Assembly (NCBI RefSeq): GCF_001042905.1
Contig: NZ_JYLB01000005.1
Coordinates: 310,001-374,000 of the forward strand
Direction of reading: 5' to 3'
DNA length: 64,000 nucleotides
From: Pseudomonas lini
Lineage (GTDB): Bacteria; Pseudomonadota; Gammaproteobacteria; Pseudomonadales; Pseudomonadaceae
The notes beneath the pieces are model-generated. The model was not told the origin of the DNA, made no database searches, and saw only the letters and a program-made list of their open reading frames with translations. The position numbers were made by a program, and so were the translations under genes. Each line of letters opens with the position of its first letter. Positions within the stretch are counted from its first letter, which is position 1. Positions 44,649-51,994 of the stretch are shown one piece after another.

Positions 44649-45037
44649 CAGTGAATCCTGTTAGCTTTTCTGCGCTCATCGGGTGAAGGAGGAAGAGAAA
44701 TTTCTGGGCAAGGTCGTCGGAAGTTTCCTTCAAAACGTATCGGTTTCCATGAACTGGTGCGAGGTGAGATTCATGGATAGTCTTTGGCTGTCACTGCAAA
44801 TGCAGTGGCAGGGTGTAGGAACCCTTGAAGGTCATTCGCGCATCAGTACTGTCGTTTGATTTGCGGCACTTTATACGTGCCCGTAACATCGTTCGCGGCG
44901 GCTGTGTGCGGGACACGTTTCGACGTGGCTGAGTTTGATGGCCCTCAGTTTCCTACTCCCGCGCACGGCTGCCACCCAAAGCCCGTAGGAAGGCCGTTGG
45001 TAGCTTTTTGAGTTAATAGCTAAAGGCCTATCAAATA
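44649..45037. other. 389-base gap; structured leader-like sequence, no gene seen
   Basis: No convincing reading frame. The right part (about 44880-45015) is GC-rich with several short inverted repeats, for example CCTAC near 44952 paired with GTAGG near 44989. It directly precedes the small gene at 45038. It has the look of a dispersed Pseudomonas leader element, but that is memory-based and needs comparison. The left part (44649-44800) could hold further decayed cassette DNA. Confidence 0.3.
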
Positions 45038-45355
45038 ATGACGACCCTTACACCCGATCCTCCCTACGAAAAAATAATTCCTCATCCCGAAAACCGCTTC
45101 ATGGCATTGACCAGCAACTGCACCGACATGCCGACCCTGTTCGTCGATACCCACGCGCCGATCGATGTTCTGTATGACGCTGCCAACTACCGAATTCGCG
45201 CCGTTACGCAGGTGCTGGAGAACATGTCTATGCGCGGTTCGGTTGAGTGTGAGTCGTTCATTCTTAGTGATTTTGCTTTGCTCTGTGCCATTCCATTGCG
45301 AGATGGCTGTGATGTGCTGGATGTGATCGGGCGACGGTTACGGGCGCAACCGTAA
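45038..45355 (+). CDS. DUF3077/DUF6124-like small hypothetical protein
   Basis: 105 residues. It begins MTTLTPDPPYEKIIPHPENR; the central part LFVDTHAPIDVLYDAANYRI, followed by AVTQVLENMSMRGSVECES, fits the small helical DUF3077/DUF6124 proteins that are numerous in fluorescent pseudomonads. The function of that family is unknown. GC content rises again relative to the AT-rich cassettes before it. A strong hairpin terminator follows at 45371. Confidence 0.6.
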   Translation: MTTLTPDPPYEKIIPHPENRFMALTSNCTDMPTLFVDTHAPIDVLYDAANYRIRAVTQVLENMSMRGSVECESFILSDFALLCAIPLRDGCDVLDVIGRRLRAQP

Positions 45356-45370
45356 CATCGGCGAGAGGGT

Positions 45371-45410
45371 GATCCTTCCCACATGGCTGTAGGAAGGATC
45401 ATGTCTTTTT
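45371..45410. terminator. hairpin terminator between the small hypothetical gene and tai4
   Basis: Perfect 9-bp stem GATCCTTCC/GGAAGGATC (45371-45379 and 45392-45400) with a 12-base loop, then ATG and a T-rich tail (TCTTTTT) on the plus strand. It lies between convergent genes and probably serves the plus-strand gene; the minus-strand side is less T-rich. Confidence 0.75.
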
Positions 45411-45423
45411 CGATTTTTAGCGT

Positions 45424-45840
45424 TTATTTTGGTAAATATTGATCCTGAGATTTTATGAATGTGTTCAGCTCTTCGGAGTTGTAAATCTCAAGGCAAGCGT
45501 AAAAAACCATTTTTTTATCTGAGTGTTTGCTGACCGATGAAGAGTTTGTGTAAGCGTCAAGCATGAATTTTTCGGTTTCCATGTATGGATCGTGTGTGAC
45601 TTCCAGGGTGTCTTCATTTTGTATTATTAGATGCTGGCCTTTTCCCATTGCTGAGTAGGCCCCGATGGCAAGGCCTATATCAGATTTTATTTCTGATTCG
45701 CCTTTGAACTGATTGGCTATGCAATTGGCTAATCCATAGTCTTTCAGCATTTCCCGAGCTTTGTCGATATCCACTTCCGCAGATATAGCTCGACTTGAAA
45801 TGAGTAGAAGTAAAAACAGAATTAACCGTGAGCGTGTCAT
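45424..45840 (-). CDS. Tai4-family immunity protein
   Basis: 138 residues with a Sec signal peptide (LILFLLLLISSRAISA) sending it to the periplasm, where a peptidoglycan amidase would act. The mature part (DKAREMLKDYGLANCIANQF, later MVFYACLEIYNSEELNTFI) matches the small helical Tai4 type, including two Cys. Its ATG overlaps the Tae4 stop as ATGA. Tai4 dimers bind and block the Tae4 active site. Context and sequence agree well. Confidence 0.88.
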   Translation of the reverse strand: MTRSRLILFLLLLISSRAISAEVDIDKAREMLKDYGLANCIANQFKGESEIKSDIGLAIGAYSAMGKGQHLIIQNEDTLEVTHDPYMETEKFMLDAYTNSSSVSKHSDKKMVFYACLEIYNSEELNTFIKSQDQYLPK

Positions 45841-46409
45841 CCCTTCAATTCCCAGAAGTTTATTTTGTTCAGTTTTACATTTGGATTTTCATAAGTATGG
45901 CTATCTTGACGATGGTAGTCGCTGCCGTCACCGGTCACGTTCCCATCCCAGAGAGTTGCGTGCCCCGTTGCATCGCTCCATCCGGTGATTTCCATAATGA
46001 TGACGCCTTTCTTTCCATTTATAAAATTTAAATTGCTTTGAGTTATTGTATGGTCAGGTTCACCCCAATTATGTTTCAGGAAGGCAAGAAAATCTATCAC
46101 CTTCATGATATAGGGGAGTTGATCTGCTCCGGCAAGTCGATAGATTGAGGTATTTGGTATGATCGTACCTTTGGGTATTTTATATCCGCCGTAGTTAAAT
46201 GCCCTACTTATCCTTAAGGCGCAAGCATTTGCATAGGCGTCAGGTTTGTCTGCCCTTGCCGCCTCGACAGGACCTCCGACAAGGCCATAAACATCTATGG
46301 ATGACTTATGTCCTACTTCTGCATATGCGTTCCATAAGGTGCTAAATCGCGGTCTTTTAACCGAGATGCTAGAAGAGATGCCGCTAGAATTGATGATGAC
46401 CTTAGCCAT
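45837..46409 (-). CDS. T6SS peptidoglycan amidase effector Tae4
   Basis: 190 residues. Family signatures: RPRFSTLWNAYAEVGHKSSI, then VGGPVEAARADKPDAYANAC with catalytic Cys63 in NACALRISRAFNYGG, and His150 in GWSDATGHATLWDG. Asp161 lies 11 residues after the His, the same spacing as His126-Asp137 of the Salmonella enzyme. Tae4 cuts the D-Glu-mDAP bond of peptidoglycan in the target periplasm. It has no signal peptide, as expected for T6SS cargo. The ATG overlaps the PAAR stop (TAATG) and the stop overlaps the tai4 start, making a compact three-gene module. AT-rich relative to the chromosome, suggesting acquisition. Confidence 0.92.
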   Translation of the reverse strand: MAKVIINSSGISSSISVKRPRFSTLWNAYAEVGHKSSIDVYGLVGGPVEAARADKPDAYANACALRISRAFNYGGYKIPKGTIIPNTSIYRLAGADQLPYIMKVIDFLAFLKHNWGEPDHTITQSNLNFINGKKGVIIMEITGWSDATGHATLWDGNVTGDGSDYHRQDSHTYENPNVKLNKINFWELKG

Positions 46410-46993
46410 TATGCTTCACCTTCCATGTTGATAACTTCGCTTCCAAATGCGTTCGGAATGATAGCTACTCCTTTGGCATCCACAATCCCTGTTAAAGTAT
46501 TTTCGATTGGGCCGCTAAGGTTGACGGTAACTGTTTCACCTGGCAAATAGCCCGAGGTTTTTACGTGTATGTTCAGGTCAGTATAGAACCGTGAGACTGA
46601 CTCAACAGGCACTTGGGCATCGCCATAGGACAAGGAAATATCGGTGATGGTCTTGGGACGATTGATCAGGGCAGTAATGCCTGAAAAATCTGCTTTGTTG
46701 TGTTCGGCTCCGCCATACACAGATGACTGAGCGGAGATCACCTTGTTGGATTGTGGAGGGCAGCCGCAGGCGACGTAATCACCTTCCAGAGCAACCAATC
46801 CGGCCGGTAACGTAATGGTTCGAGGTCCGACTGCGACGATGGGGCCTTTTCCTTTGCTGCAGGCTGGACAACTTGCCATGTGCCCGACGGATGAGGTGCT
46901 CACCGCGCCATCGATATTAATACCGACATTTCCTTCCAGCACGGAACCACCGGTTGATGTGGGCGCACCGATACCAATTATTTTCCGTCCCAT
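46409..46993 (-). CDS. PAAR-domain spike tip protein with C-terminal beta-rich extension
   Basis: 194 residues from the ATG at 46993, with GGAG 7 bases upstream; earlier in-frame ATGs give an unlikely leader. Residues 1-~95 form the PAAR tip (IIGIGAPTSTGGSVLEG, SSVGHMASCPACSKG, GLVALEGDYVACGCPPQSN). The Cys/His residues fit zinc binding at the tip. The last ~90 residues (TDISLSYGDAQVPVESVSRF, NIHVKTSGYLPGETVTVNLS) look like an Ig-like beta domain, with no toxin motif. The protein would cap VgrG and carry the separately encoded Tae4, perhaps through the beta domain. Confidence 0.88.
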   Translation of the reverse strand: MGRKIIGIGAPTSTGGSVLEGNVGINIDGAVSTSSVGHMASCPACSKGKGPIVAVGPRTITLPAGLVALEGDYVACGCPPQSNKVISAQSSVYGGAEHNKADFSGITALINRPKTITDISLSYGDAQVPVESVSRFYTDLNIHVKTSGYLPGETVTVNLSGPIENTLTGIVDAKGVAIIPNAFGSEVINMEGEA

Positions 46994-47106
46994 GTAAATC
47001 TCCATTTTACGGGTGTCAGGTCGGTCCGATCTTCGCACTCATATGTAAGCGGCACGATGGCTAGGCTTGGACAAGATGTGACTTGATGTTGCTCGCGCAA
47101 GAGCAA

Positions 47107-47141
47107 GATCAAAAGATCGCAGCCTGCGGCAGCTCCTACAG
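47107..47141. repeat. single REP half of the AAAAGATCGCAGCC family
   Basis: One arm only, ATCAAAAGATCGCAGCCTGC and then GGCAGCTCCTACAGG; the inverted partner is missing. It directly abuts the next repeat element, in the gap between the PAAR gene and rlmJ. Confidence 0.75.
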
Positions 47142-47150
47142 GGGTCGCGA

Positions 47151-47282
47151 TCGTTCCCATGCTCTGCGTGGGAATGCAGCCCGTGACGCTCTGCGTCACA
47201 TCGGTGTCTGGCTCCACAGCGGCGGTGTGGCTGGAACGCGGAGCGTCCCTTGAGGCATTCCCACGCAGAGCGTGGGAACGAT
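47151..47282. repeat. 132-base palindromic dispersed repeat (GTTCCCACGCTCTGCGTGGG type)
   Basis: Arms of about 26 bases (47151-47176 and 47257-47282) are inverted copies with one mismatch; each arm is itself palindromic (CGTTCCCA-GCTCTGCGTGGG). The inner part has further related hairpins (GTGACGCTCTGCGTCAC). It resembles a repeat type common in fluorescent pseudomonads and distinct from the REPIN families elsewhere in the window. The gap between PAAR and rlmJ contains no gene. Confidence 0.75.
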
Positions 47283-47383
47283 CACCGTGCAGAATTGGCG
47301 GCATCAGGATTGTCCGCTCAGCCACCAACCCCTGACGTCCAGCCCCGTACAAGGTAAACTTCCCGGCCTTCGCAGGAGCAATC

Positions 47384-48220
47384 ATGAATTATCGCCACGC
47401 CTTCCATGCCGGCAATCACGCCGATGTGTTCAAACACCTGACTTTGACCCGCCTCATCGCCTTGATGTCGCGCAAGGAGCAGCCGTTTGCCTATCTCGAC
47501 ACTCACGCCGGTATTGGTCTGTATGACCTGCAGGGCGATCAGGCCAGTCGTACCGGCGAGTACCTGGAAGGGATCGCGCGGTTGTGGGATCAGCCGGATT
47601 TGCCGGCGCTGACTGCCGATTACATGAAGGTGCTGCACGACATGAACCCGGATGGCCAGTTGCGCTATTACCCGGGGTCGCCGGAGTTGGCGCGGCGGCT
47701 GACGCGGCCGCAGGATCGGCTGATGCTCAATGAGAAGCACCCCGAAGATGGCTTGCTGCTCAAGGACAACATGGCCGGTGATCGTCGGGTGAAGGTTCAC
47801 TTGGGCGAAGGCTGGCATGTGCCGCGGGCGATGTTGCCGGTGCAGGAGAAGCGGGCGGTGATGTTGATTGATCCACCGTTTGAGCAGCTCGATGAAATGC
47901 AGCGTTGTGCGGCGTCGTTGAAAGAAGCGATTGGCCGGATGCGTCAGACGGTGGCGGCGATCTGGTATCCAGTGAAGGATCAGCGCCTGTTGCGTCGTTT
48001 TTATCAGGACTTGGCCGGTACGGGCGCGCCGAAGTTGTTGCGGGTGGAGTTGTTGGTGCATCCGTTGGATACGCCCAATAGCCTGAATGGTTCGGGGTTG
48101 GCGATTGCCAATCCGCCGTGGGGGCTGGAAGAGGAATTGCGTGAGTTGCTGCCGTGGTTGTCCAAGAAGCTTGGGCAGACCCAGGGTGGGTGGCAGATGG
48201 ATTGGTTGATTGCCGAATAA
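47384..48220 (+). CDS. rlmJ: 23S rRNA (adenine2030-N6)-methyltransferase RlmJ
   Basis: 278 residues, the usual RlmJ length. The start MNYRHAFHAGNHADVFKHL is the conserved family N-terminus. The SAM site includes YLDTHAGIGLYDL, and the N6-adenine methylase motif IV appears as VMLIDPPFEQ (DPPF). It methylates A2030 of 23S rRNA. It stands alone, flanked by repeats on both sides. Confidence 0.95.
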   Translation: MNYRHAFHAGNHADVFKHLTLTRLIALMSRKEQPFAYLDTHAGIGLYDLQGDQASRTGEYLEGIARLWDQPDLPALTADYMKVLHDMNPDGQLRYYPGSPELARRLTRPQDRLMLNEKHPEDGLLLKDNMAGDRRVKVHLGEGWHVPRAMLPVQEKRAVMLIDPPFEQLDEMQRCAASLKEAIGRMRQTVAAIWYPVKDQRLLRRFYQDLAGTGAPKLLRVELLVHPLDTPNSLNGSGLAIANPPWGLEEELRELLPWLSKKLGQTQGGWQMDWLIAE

Positions 48221-48240
48221 GGTAGATCAACGGCAAGATC

Positions 48241-48317
48241 AAAAGATCGCAGCCTTCGGCAGCTCCTACAGGGTGAATGCAAAACCGTGTAGGAGCTGCC
48301 GAAGGCTGCGATCTTTT
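48241..48317. repeat. REPIN of the AAAAGATCGCAGCCTTCGGC family
   Basis: Perfect 30-base arms at 48241-48270 and 48288-48317 with a 17-base loop, between the convergent rlmJ and msrA genes. Confidence 0.9.
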
Positions 48318-48328
48318 GCTTTAAGCGG

Positions 48329-48976
48329 TTAGATCGGGCAAGTCACGCCTGTACCGCCAATCCCGCAATACCCTTCAGGGTTTTTCGCCAGGTACTGCTG
48401 GTGATACGCCTCGGCGAAGTAGAACGTCGGGGCTTCTTCGATTTCGGTGGTGATGGTGCCTTTGCCAGCCTTCGTCAGTTCCGCTTGGAATACTTTCTCG
48501 CTGTTCTTGGCGGCTGCCAACTGGGCCGGGTTGGTGGCATAGATCACCGAGCGGTACTGGGTGCCGATGTCATTGCCCTGGCGCATGCCCTGGGTCGGGT
48601 TGTGCAGTTCCCAGAACATCTTCAGCAGCGCTTCGTAGCTGACTTTTGCCGGCTCGTAGACCACGAGCACGACTTCGCTGTGGCCGGTCAGGCCCGAGCA
48701 GACTTCTTCATACGTCGGGTTTGGCGTAAAACCGCCGGCGTATCCCACCGCCGTACTGACCACCCCTTCGCGCTGCCAGAACTTGCGTTCCGCGCCCCAG
48801 AAGCAGCCCAGGCCGAAGATCGCGAAATCCACGTCGGTGACGAACGGGCCCAGCAGCGGGGCGTCGTGGACGAAGTGTTTTTCCGGCACGGTCATTGGGG
48901 TTTCGCGGCCAGGCAGAGCTTGTTCTTTAGTCGGGAGCACGTTTTTGTTCACCAGGATTTCCGAGCGCAAGACCAT
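48329..48976 (-). CDS. msrA: peptide methionine sulfoxide reductase A
   Basis: 215 residues. Catalytic Cys58 lies in GLGCFWGAERKFWQ, and the recycling cysteines Cys204 and Cys213 lie in GYCGIGGTGVTCP at the C-terminus. Blocks GYAGGFTPNPTYEEVCSGLT and GNDIGTQYRSVIYA are typical. It reduces methionine-S-sulfoxide in proteins using thioredoxin. It lies next to dipA, the same order as PA5018-PA5017. Confidence 0.96.
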   Translation of the reverse strand: MVLRSEILVNKNVLPTKEQALPGRETPMTVPEKHFVHDAPLLGPFVTDVDFAIFGLGCFWGAERKFWQREGVVSTAVGYAGGFTPNPTYEEVCSGLTGHSEVVLVVYEPAKVSYEALLKMFWELHNPTQGMRQGNDIGTQYRSVIYATNPAQLAAAKNSEKVFQAELTKAGKGTITTEIEEAPTFYFAEAYHQQYLAKNPEGYCGIGGTGVTCPI

Positions 48977-49049
48977 GATCAGTCCTCTCAGTCAGGTTGA
49001 GATGTAAATACACAGACCGTCAGTTTGCCTAATGACGCCCGGTTAAGCA

Positions 49050-51758
49050 CTACCCAATGTGGGAGCGGGCGATTGGACCGCGCGGGTAGCGTTTGAGCTT
49101 TTCGATCAGCTCGGAACCCGGGATCGGTCGGTCGAACAGGTAGCCCTGGCCGACGTCGCAGCGGTGGCGGCGCAGGAAGGCCAACTGCTCGGCCGTCTCG
49201 ATGCCTTCAGCTACAACCTTGAGTTTCAGGTTGTGGGCCATGGCGATCACCGCGGAGGTGATTTCCATGTCGTCCTGGTTGTCGGGGATTTCGTGGATGA
49301 AGCTTCGATCGATCTTGATGATGTCGATCGGGAATTTTTTCAAGTAACTGAGCGACGAGTAACCGGTGCCGAAGTCGTCCATCGCCAGGGTCAGGCCCAG
49401 ACGTTTGAGCTGATCGAGCTGCAAGTGGGTGTCTTCGGTGGCTTCCAGCAGCAGGCCTTCGGTCAGTTCCAGCTCCAGCAGGTTCGCCGGCAGCTCTTCT
49501 TCCTTGAGGATGTTGGCGATGGACGCCACCAGGTCCGGGTCGGAGAACTGCTTGGGCGAGAGGTTGATCGCCACTTGCAGGTTGCCGAGGCCGGCGGCGG
49601 TCAGTTCTTTGCTCATGCGGCAGGCCTGGCGGGCGATCCATTTGCCGATCGGGATGATCAGCCCGGTTTCTTCGGCAACGCTGATGAATTGATCCGGGCG
49701 GATCATGCCTTTTTCCGGATGATTCCAGCGCAGCAGCGCTTCCATCCCCAGCAAGCGACCGCTGCGCAGGCACAGCTTGGGCTGGTAGAACACGTCCAGC
49801 TCGTTCTGGGTCAGGGCGCGGCGCAGGTTGTTTTCGACGAACAGTTTGTAGCTGGCCTCGGCGTTCAGCGCTTCGGTGAAGACTTGCACCTGGTGCTTTC
49901 CGTTGGCCTTGGCCTTGTGCAGCGCCAGGCCGGCGTTGCGCATCAGCGTTTGTGGGTCGCGACCGTGCAGCGGCGCGCAGGCCAGGCCCACGGAGCCGGT
50001 GACGCTGATCAACTGGTTGTCGACAAACATCGGTTTGTCGAGGGTCGCCAGCAATTGGTTGGCGACCTGCTGGCCAGTCGAGAGGTCAGTGTCGTCCAGC
50101 AGCACCGCGAATTCGTTACTGGCGAAGCGCGCCAGACTGCCGCTCGGGCTCAGGCTGTTGCGCAAGCGTCGCGCCAGGCTGATCAGCAATTTATCGCCGG
50201 TCTGGTGGCCGAGGCTGTCGTTGATGCGTTTGAAGTTGTCGATGTCTACCAGCAACAGGCTGATCGGCGTATCGCTGTCTCGGGCGAAGCGTTCGTCGAG
50301 GTTGCGGATGAATGCCGGGCGGTTGCCGAGGTTGGTCAGGTTGTCGGTGTAGGCCAGGCGTTCTATGCGCTGCTGGGCGAGCTTGGTCTGGGTGATGTCT
50401 TCGTAGATACCGATGTAGTGCGTCAGCTCACGGTTGTCGCCATAGACCTTGGAAATCGACAGCTGACCCCAGTAGGGTTCGAGGTTTTTGCGCCGGCTCT
50501 TGAACTCGCCCTGCCAGCTGTTGCTCTTGGCCAATGCCGACGGCGCGTCGAACAGCAGTTCGCTGAGGTTTTCCAGTGCCGGCAGTTCCGACAGCCGCTG
50601 GCCGTGGACTTCCTCGGTGGTGTACTGGGTGATCGCCGTGAAGCTTGGATTGACGTATTCCACCACGCCATCGCAATTGACCAGCAGAAAGGCGTTGGCG
50701 CTTTGCTCCACCGCACGCTGGAACAGGTGCAGGGCGCTGGTGGCGGTGCGGCGGTTGTGGTTGTTGATGACTTGGGCGAACTGATCCGCCAACTCGCCGG
50801 CAAAGGCGATTTCGTCCGACTGCCAGGCGCGGGTTGCACCGATCTGCTCCAGGCAGAGCACGCCGACCACTTGGCCATCGACGCGGATGCTGGCGTCGAG
50901 CATGGCGTTGACGTCGCGCGGGCGCAGGCTCTCGGCTATTTCCCGGGTGCGCGGGTCGCGCATGGCGTTGTGGGCATCGATAGCGCGCCCGGTGTGCAAG
51001 GCGTCGAGGTAATCGGGGAAACCACTGACATCGATCGGCTCCGGCAGTCGGTGACCCCGGGTAACGCGGTGATAGGCGGAGATCGGCGTCAGTAGCGAGC
51101 CGTCGAGGTTCCACAGGCTGGCGCAGTCGACTTCATAGATGTCGCAGGCACTGCGGGTGATCAGCTCGGCGGCTTCTTGCAGGGAATTGTTGGTGCTGTA
51201 GCGCTGGCGGGTCAGCAGCAGAATCAGATCTTGCTGGGCGCGCACCCGGTCCAGGTGCTGCAGTTGTTCCTGCTGGGCGCGCTGATTGAGTTCCAGGGCA
51301 ATTTGCAGGCGTGAGTTCTGGGTTTCCAGATCCAGCGCCGGCGTTAGCGGTTCGCCGCCGAACAGACCGTCCACCACCATAAGGTAGCCGCGCAGCAGGT
51401 GTCGATTGTGTTGTTTGTAAGCTTCGCCCAGTTCCAGCAGGCTCAGTACCCCTGCGGCAGTGTGCAAGGTGTAGCGGATCAGGTAATGCGGGCTATCGGC
51501 GAGTTGCTGCTGGATCGTGTCGTGCAGTTGATAGCGCGCTTCCGGCTCCATCAGGCTGGCATAGGGCGAGCCGACCAAAGCACAGAGCTCCACTGCCGGC
51601 AGGCCAAACTGTCGCTCGCAATTGGGGTCGAGAAACAGCAGCGCCCAGCTCGGTTCATTCAGCCGTTCGAAACGCAGCATGCCGAGCCGCGAGGGCACTG
51701 GCAACTGCGTCACTACCTCGGCCACCATACGGCTGGCGGCATCGGGTTGGCTCTTCAT
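49050..51758 (-). CDS. dipA: c-di-GMP phosphodiesterase DipA (PAS-GAF-PAS-GGDEF-EAL)
   Basis: 902 residues. An N-terminal PAS-like part (~20-150) and a coiled linker precede a GAF domain (~190-350), a PAS domain (FQRAVEQSANAFLLVNCDGV), a GGDEF domain and an EAL domain. The GGDEF motif is degenerate, reading ASNEF in LARFASNEFAVLL, so cyclase activity is unlikely. The EAL domain keeps its catalytic set: GMEALLRWNHP, INLSPKQF, LELTEGLLLE, AMDDFGTGYSSLSYL, KVVAEGIET. Position between msrA and aceF matches P. aeruginosa PA5017 (DipA), which promotes biofilm dispersal by degrading c-di-GMP. The last codons (IARSHIG, then TAG) lie in REP-like DNA. Confidence 0.9.
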   Translation of the reverse strand: MKSQPDAASRMVAEVVTQLPVPSRLGMLRFERLNEPSWALLFLDPNCERQFGLPAVELCALVGSPYASLMEPEARYQLHDTIQQQLADSPHYLIRYTLHTAAGVLSLLELGEAYKQHNRHLLRGYLMVVDGLFGGEPLTPALDLETQNSRLQIALELNQRAQQEQLQHLDRVRAQQDLILLLTRQRYSTNNSLQEAAELITRSACDIYEVDCASLWNLDGSLLTPISAYHRVTRGHRLPEPIDVSGFPDYLDALHTGRAIDAHNAMRDPRTREIAESLRPRDVNAMLDASIRVDGQVVGVLCLEQIGATRAWQSDEIAFAGELADQFAQVINNHNRRTATSALHLFQRAVEQSANAFLLVNCDGVVEYVNPSFTAITQYTTEEVHGQRLSELPALENLSELLFDAPSALAKSNSWQGEFKSRRKNLEPYWGQLSISKVYGDNRELTHYIGIYEDITQTKLAQQRIERLAYTDNLTNLGNRPAFIRNLDERFARDSDTPISLLLVDIDNFKRINDSLGHQTGDKLLISLARRLRNSLSPSGSLARFASNEFAVLLDDTDLSTGQQVANQLLATLDKPMFVDNQLISVTGSVGLACAPLHGRDPQTLMRNAGLALHKAKANGKHQVQVFTEALNAEASYKLFVENNLRRALTQNELDVFYQPKLCLRSGRLLGMEALLRWNHPEKGMIRPDQFISVAEETGLIIPIGKWIARQACRMSKELTAAGLGNLQVAINLSPKQFSDPDLVASIANILKEEELPANLLELELTEGLLLEATEDTHLQLDQLKRLGLTLAMDDFGTGYSSLSYLKKFPIDIIKIDRSFIHEIPDNQDDMEITSAVIAMAHNLKLKVVAEGIETAEQLAFLRRHRCDVGQGYLFDRPIPGSELIEKLKRYPRGPIARSHIG
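49052..49070. repeat. REP fragment forming the 3' end of dipA
   Basis: ACCCAATGTGGGAGCGGGC matches the arm start of the GTGGGAGCGGGC REP family (compare 61643-61661, ACCCAATGTGGGAGCGGGC, identical). It encodes the last residues of DipA on the minus strand and supplies its TAG stop. Confidence 0.7.
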
Positions 51759-51944
51759 ATGGAGGGAAACTCGCTTCGAATATGCTGATCGCGCCGGGCT
51801 CTCGCCCTCTTTTCTGTTGTCTGCGGCAAGGTTGCATCATTGCAACACCGACTGACAAGAGACATGAAGGCCAAGTGCTATAAGAATATGTCGGCAGGCG
51901 TGAAGAATTCTCCAGCGAGGCGCCGAAAAGTAATGCAGTGAGTC

Positions 51945-51989
51945 AAAAAATCGCAGCCTTGTAGGAGCTGCCGAAGGCTGCGATCTTTT
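51945..51989. repeat. collapsed REP hairpin
   Basis: A full right arm (51960-51989, GTAGGAGCTGCCGAAGGCTG and then CGATCTTTT) directly abuts a truncated left arm (AAAAAATCGCAGCCTT), with the usual loop and part of the arm deleted. It lies just after the end of the PhoD-like gene. The rest of the dipA upstream gap (51759-51944) holds no gene. Confidence 0.75.
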
Positions 51990-51994
51990 CGGGA

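Noticed and set aside
15222..48317. Spaced near-identical repeats considered as a CRISPR array
   Set aside because: Copies are palindromic pairs scattered singly over tens of kilobases with no regular spacers and no cas genes.
49059..51095. 678-codon open frame opposite dipA
   Set aside because: It mirrors the GAF-PAS-GGDEF-EAL coding sequence and has no motif of its own.
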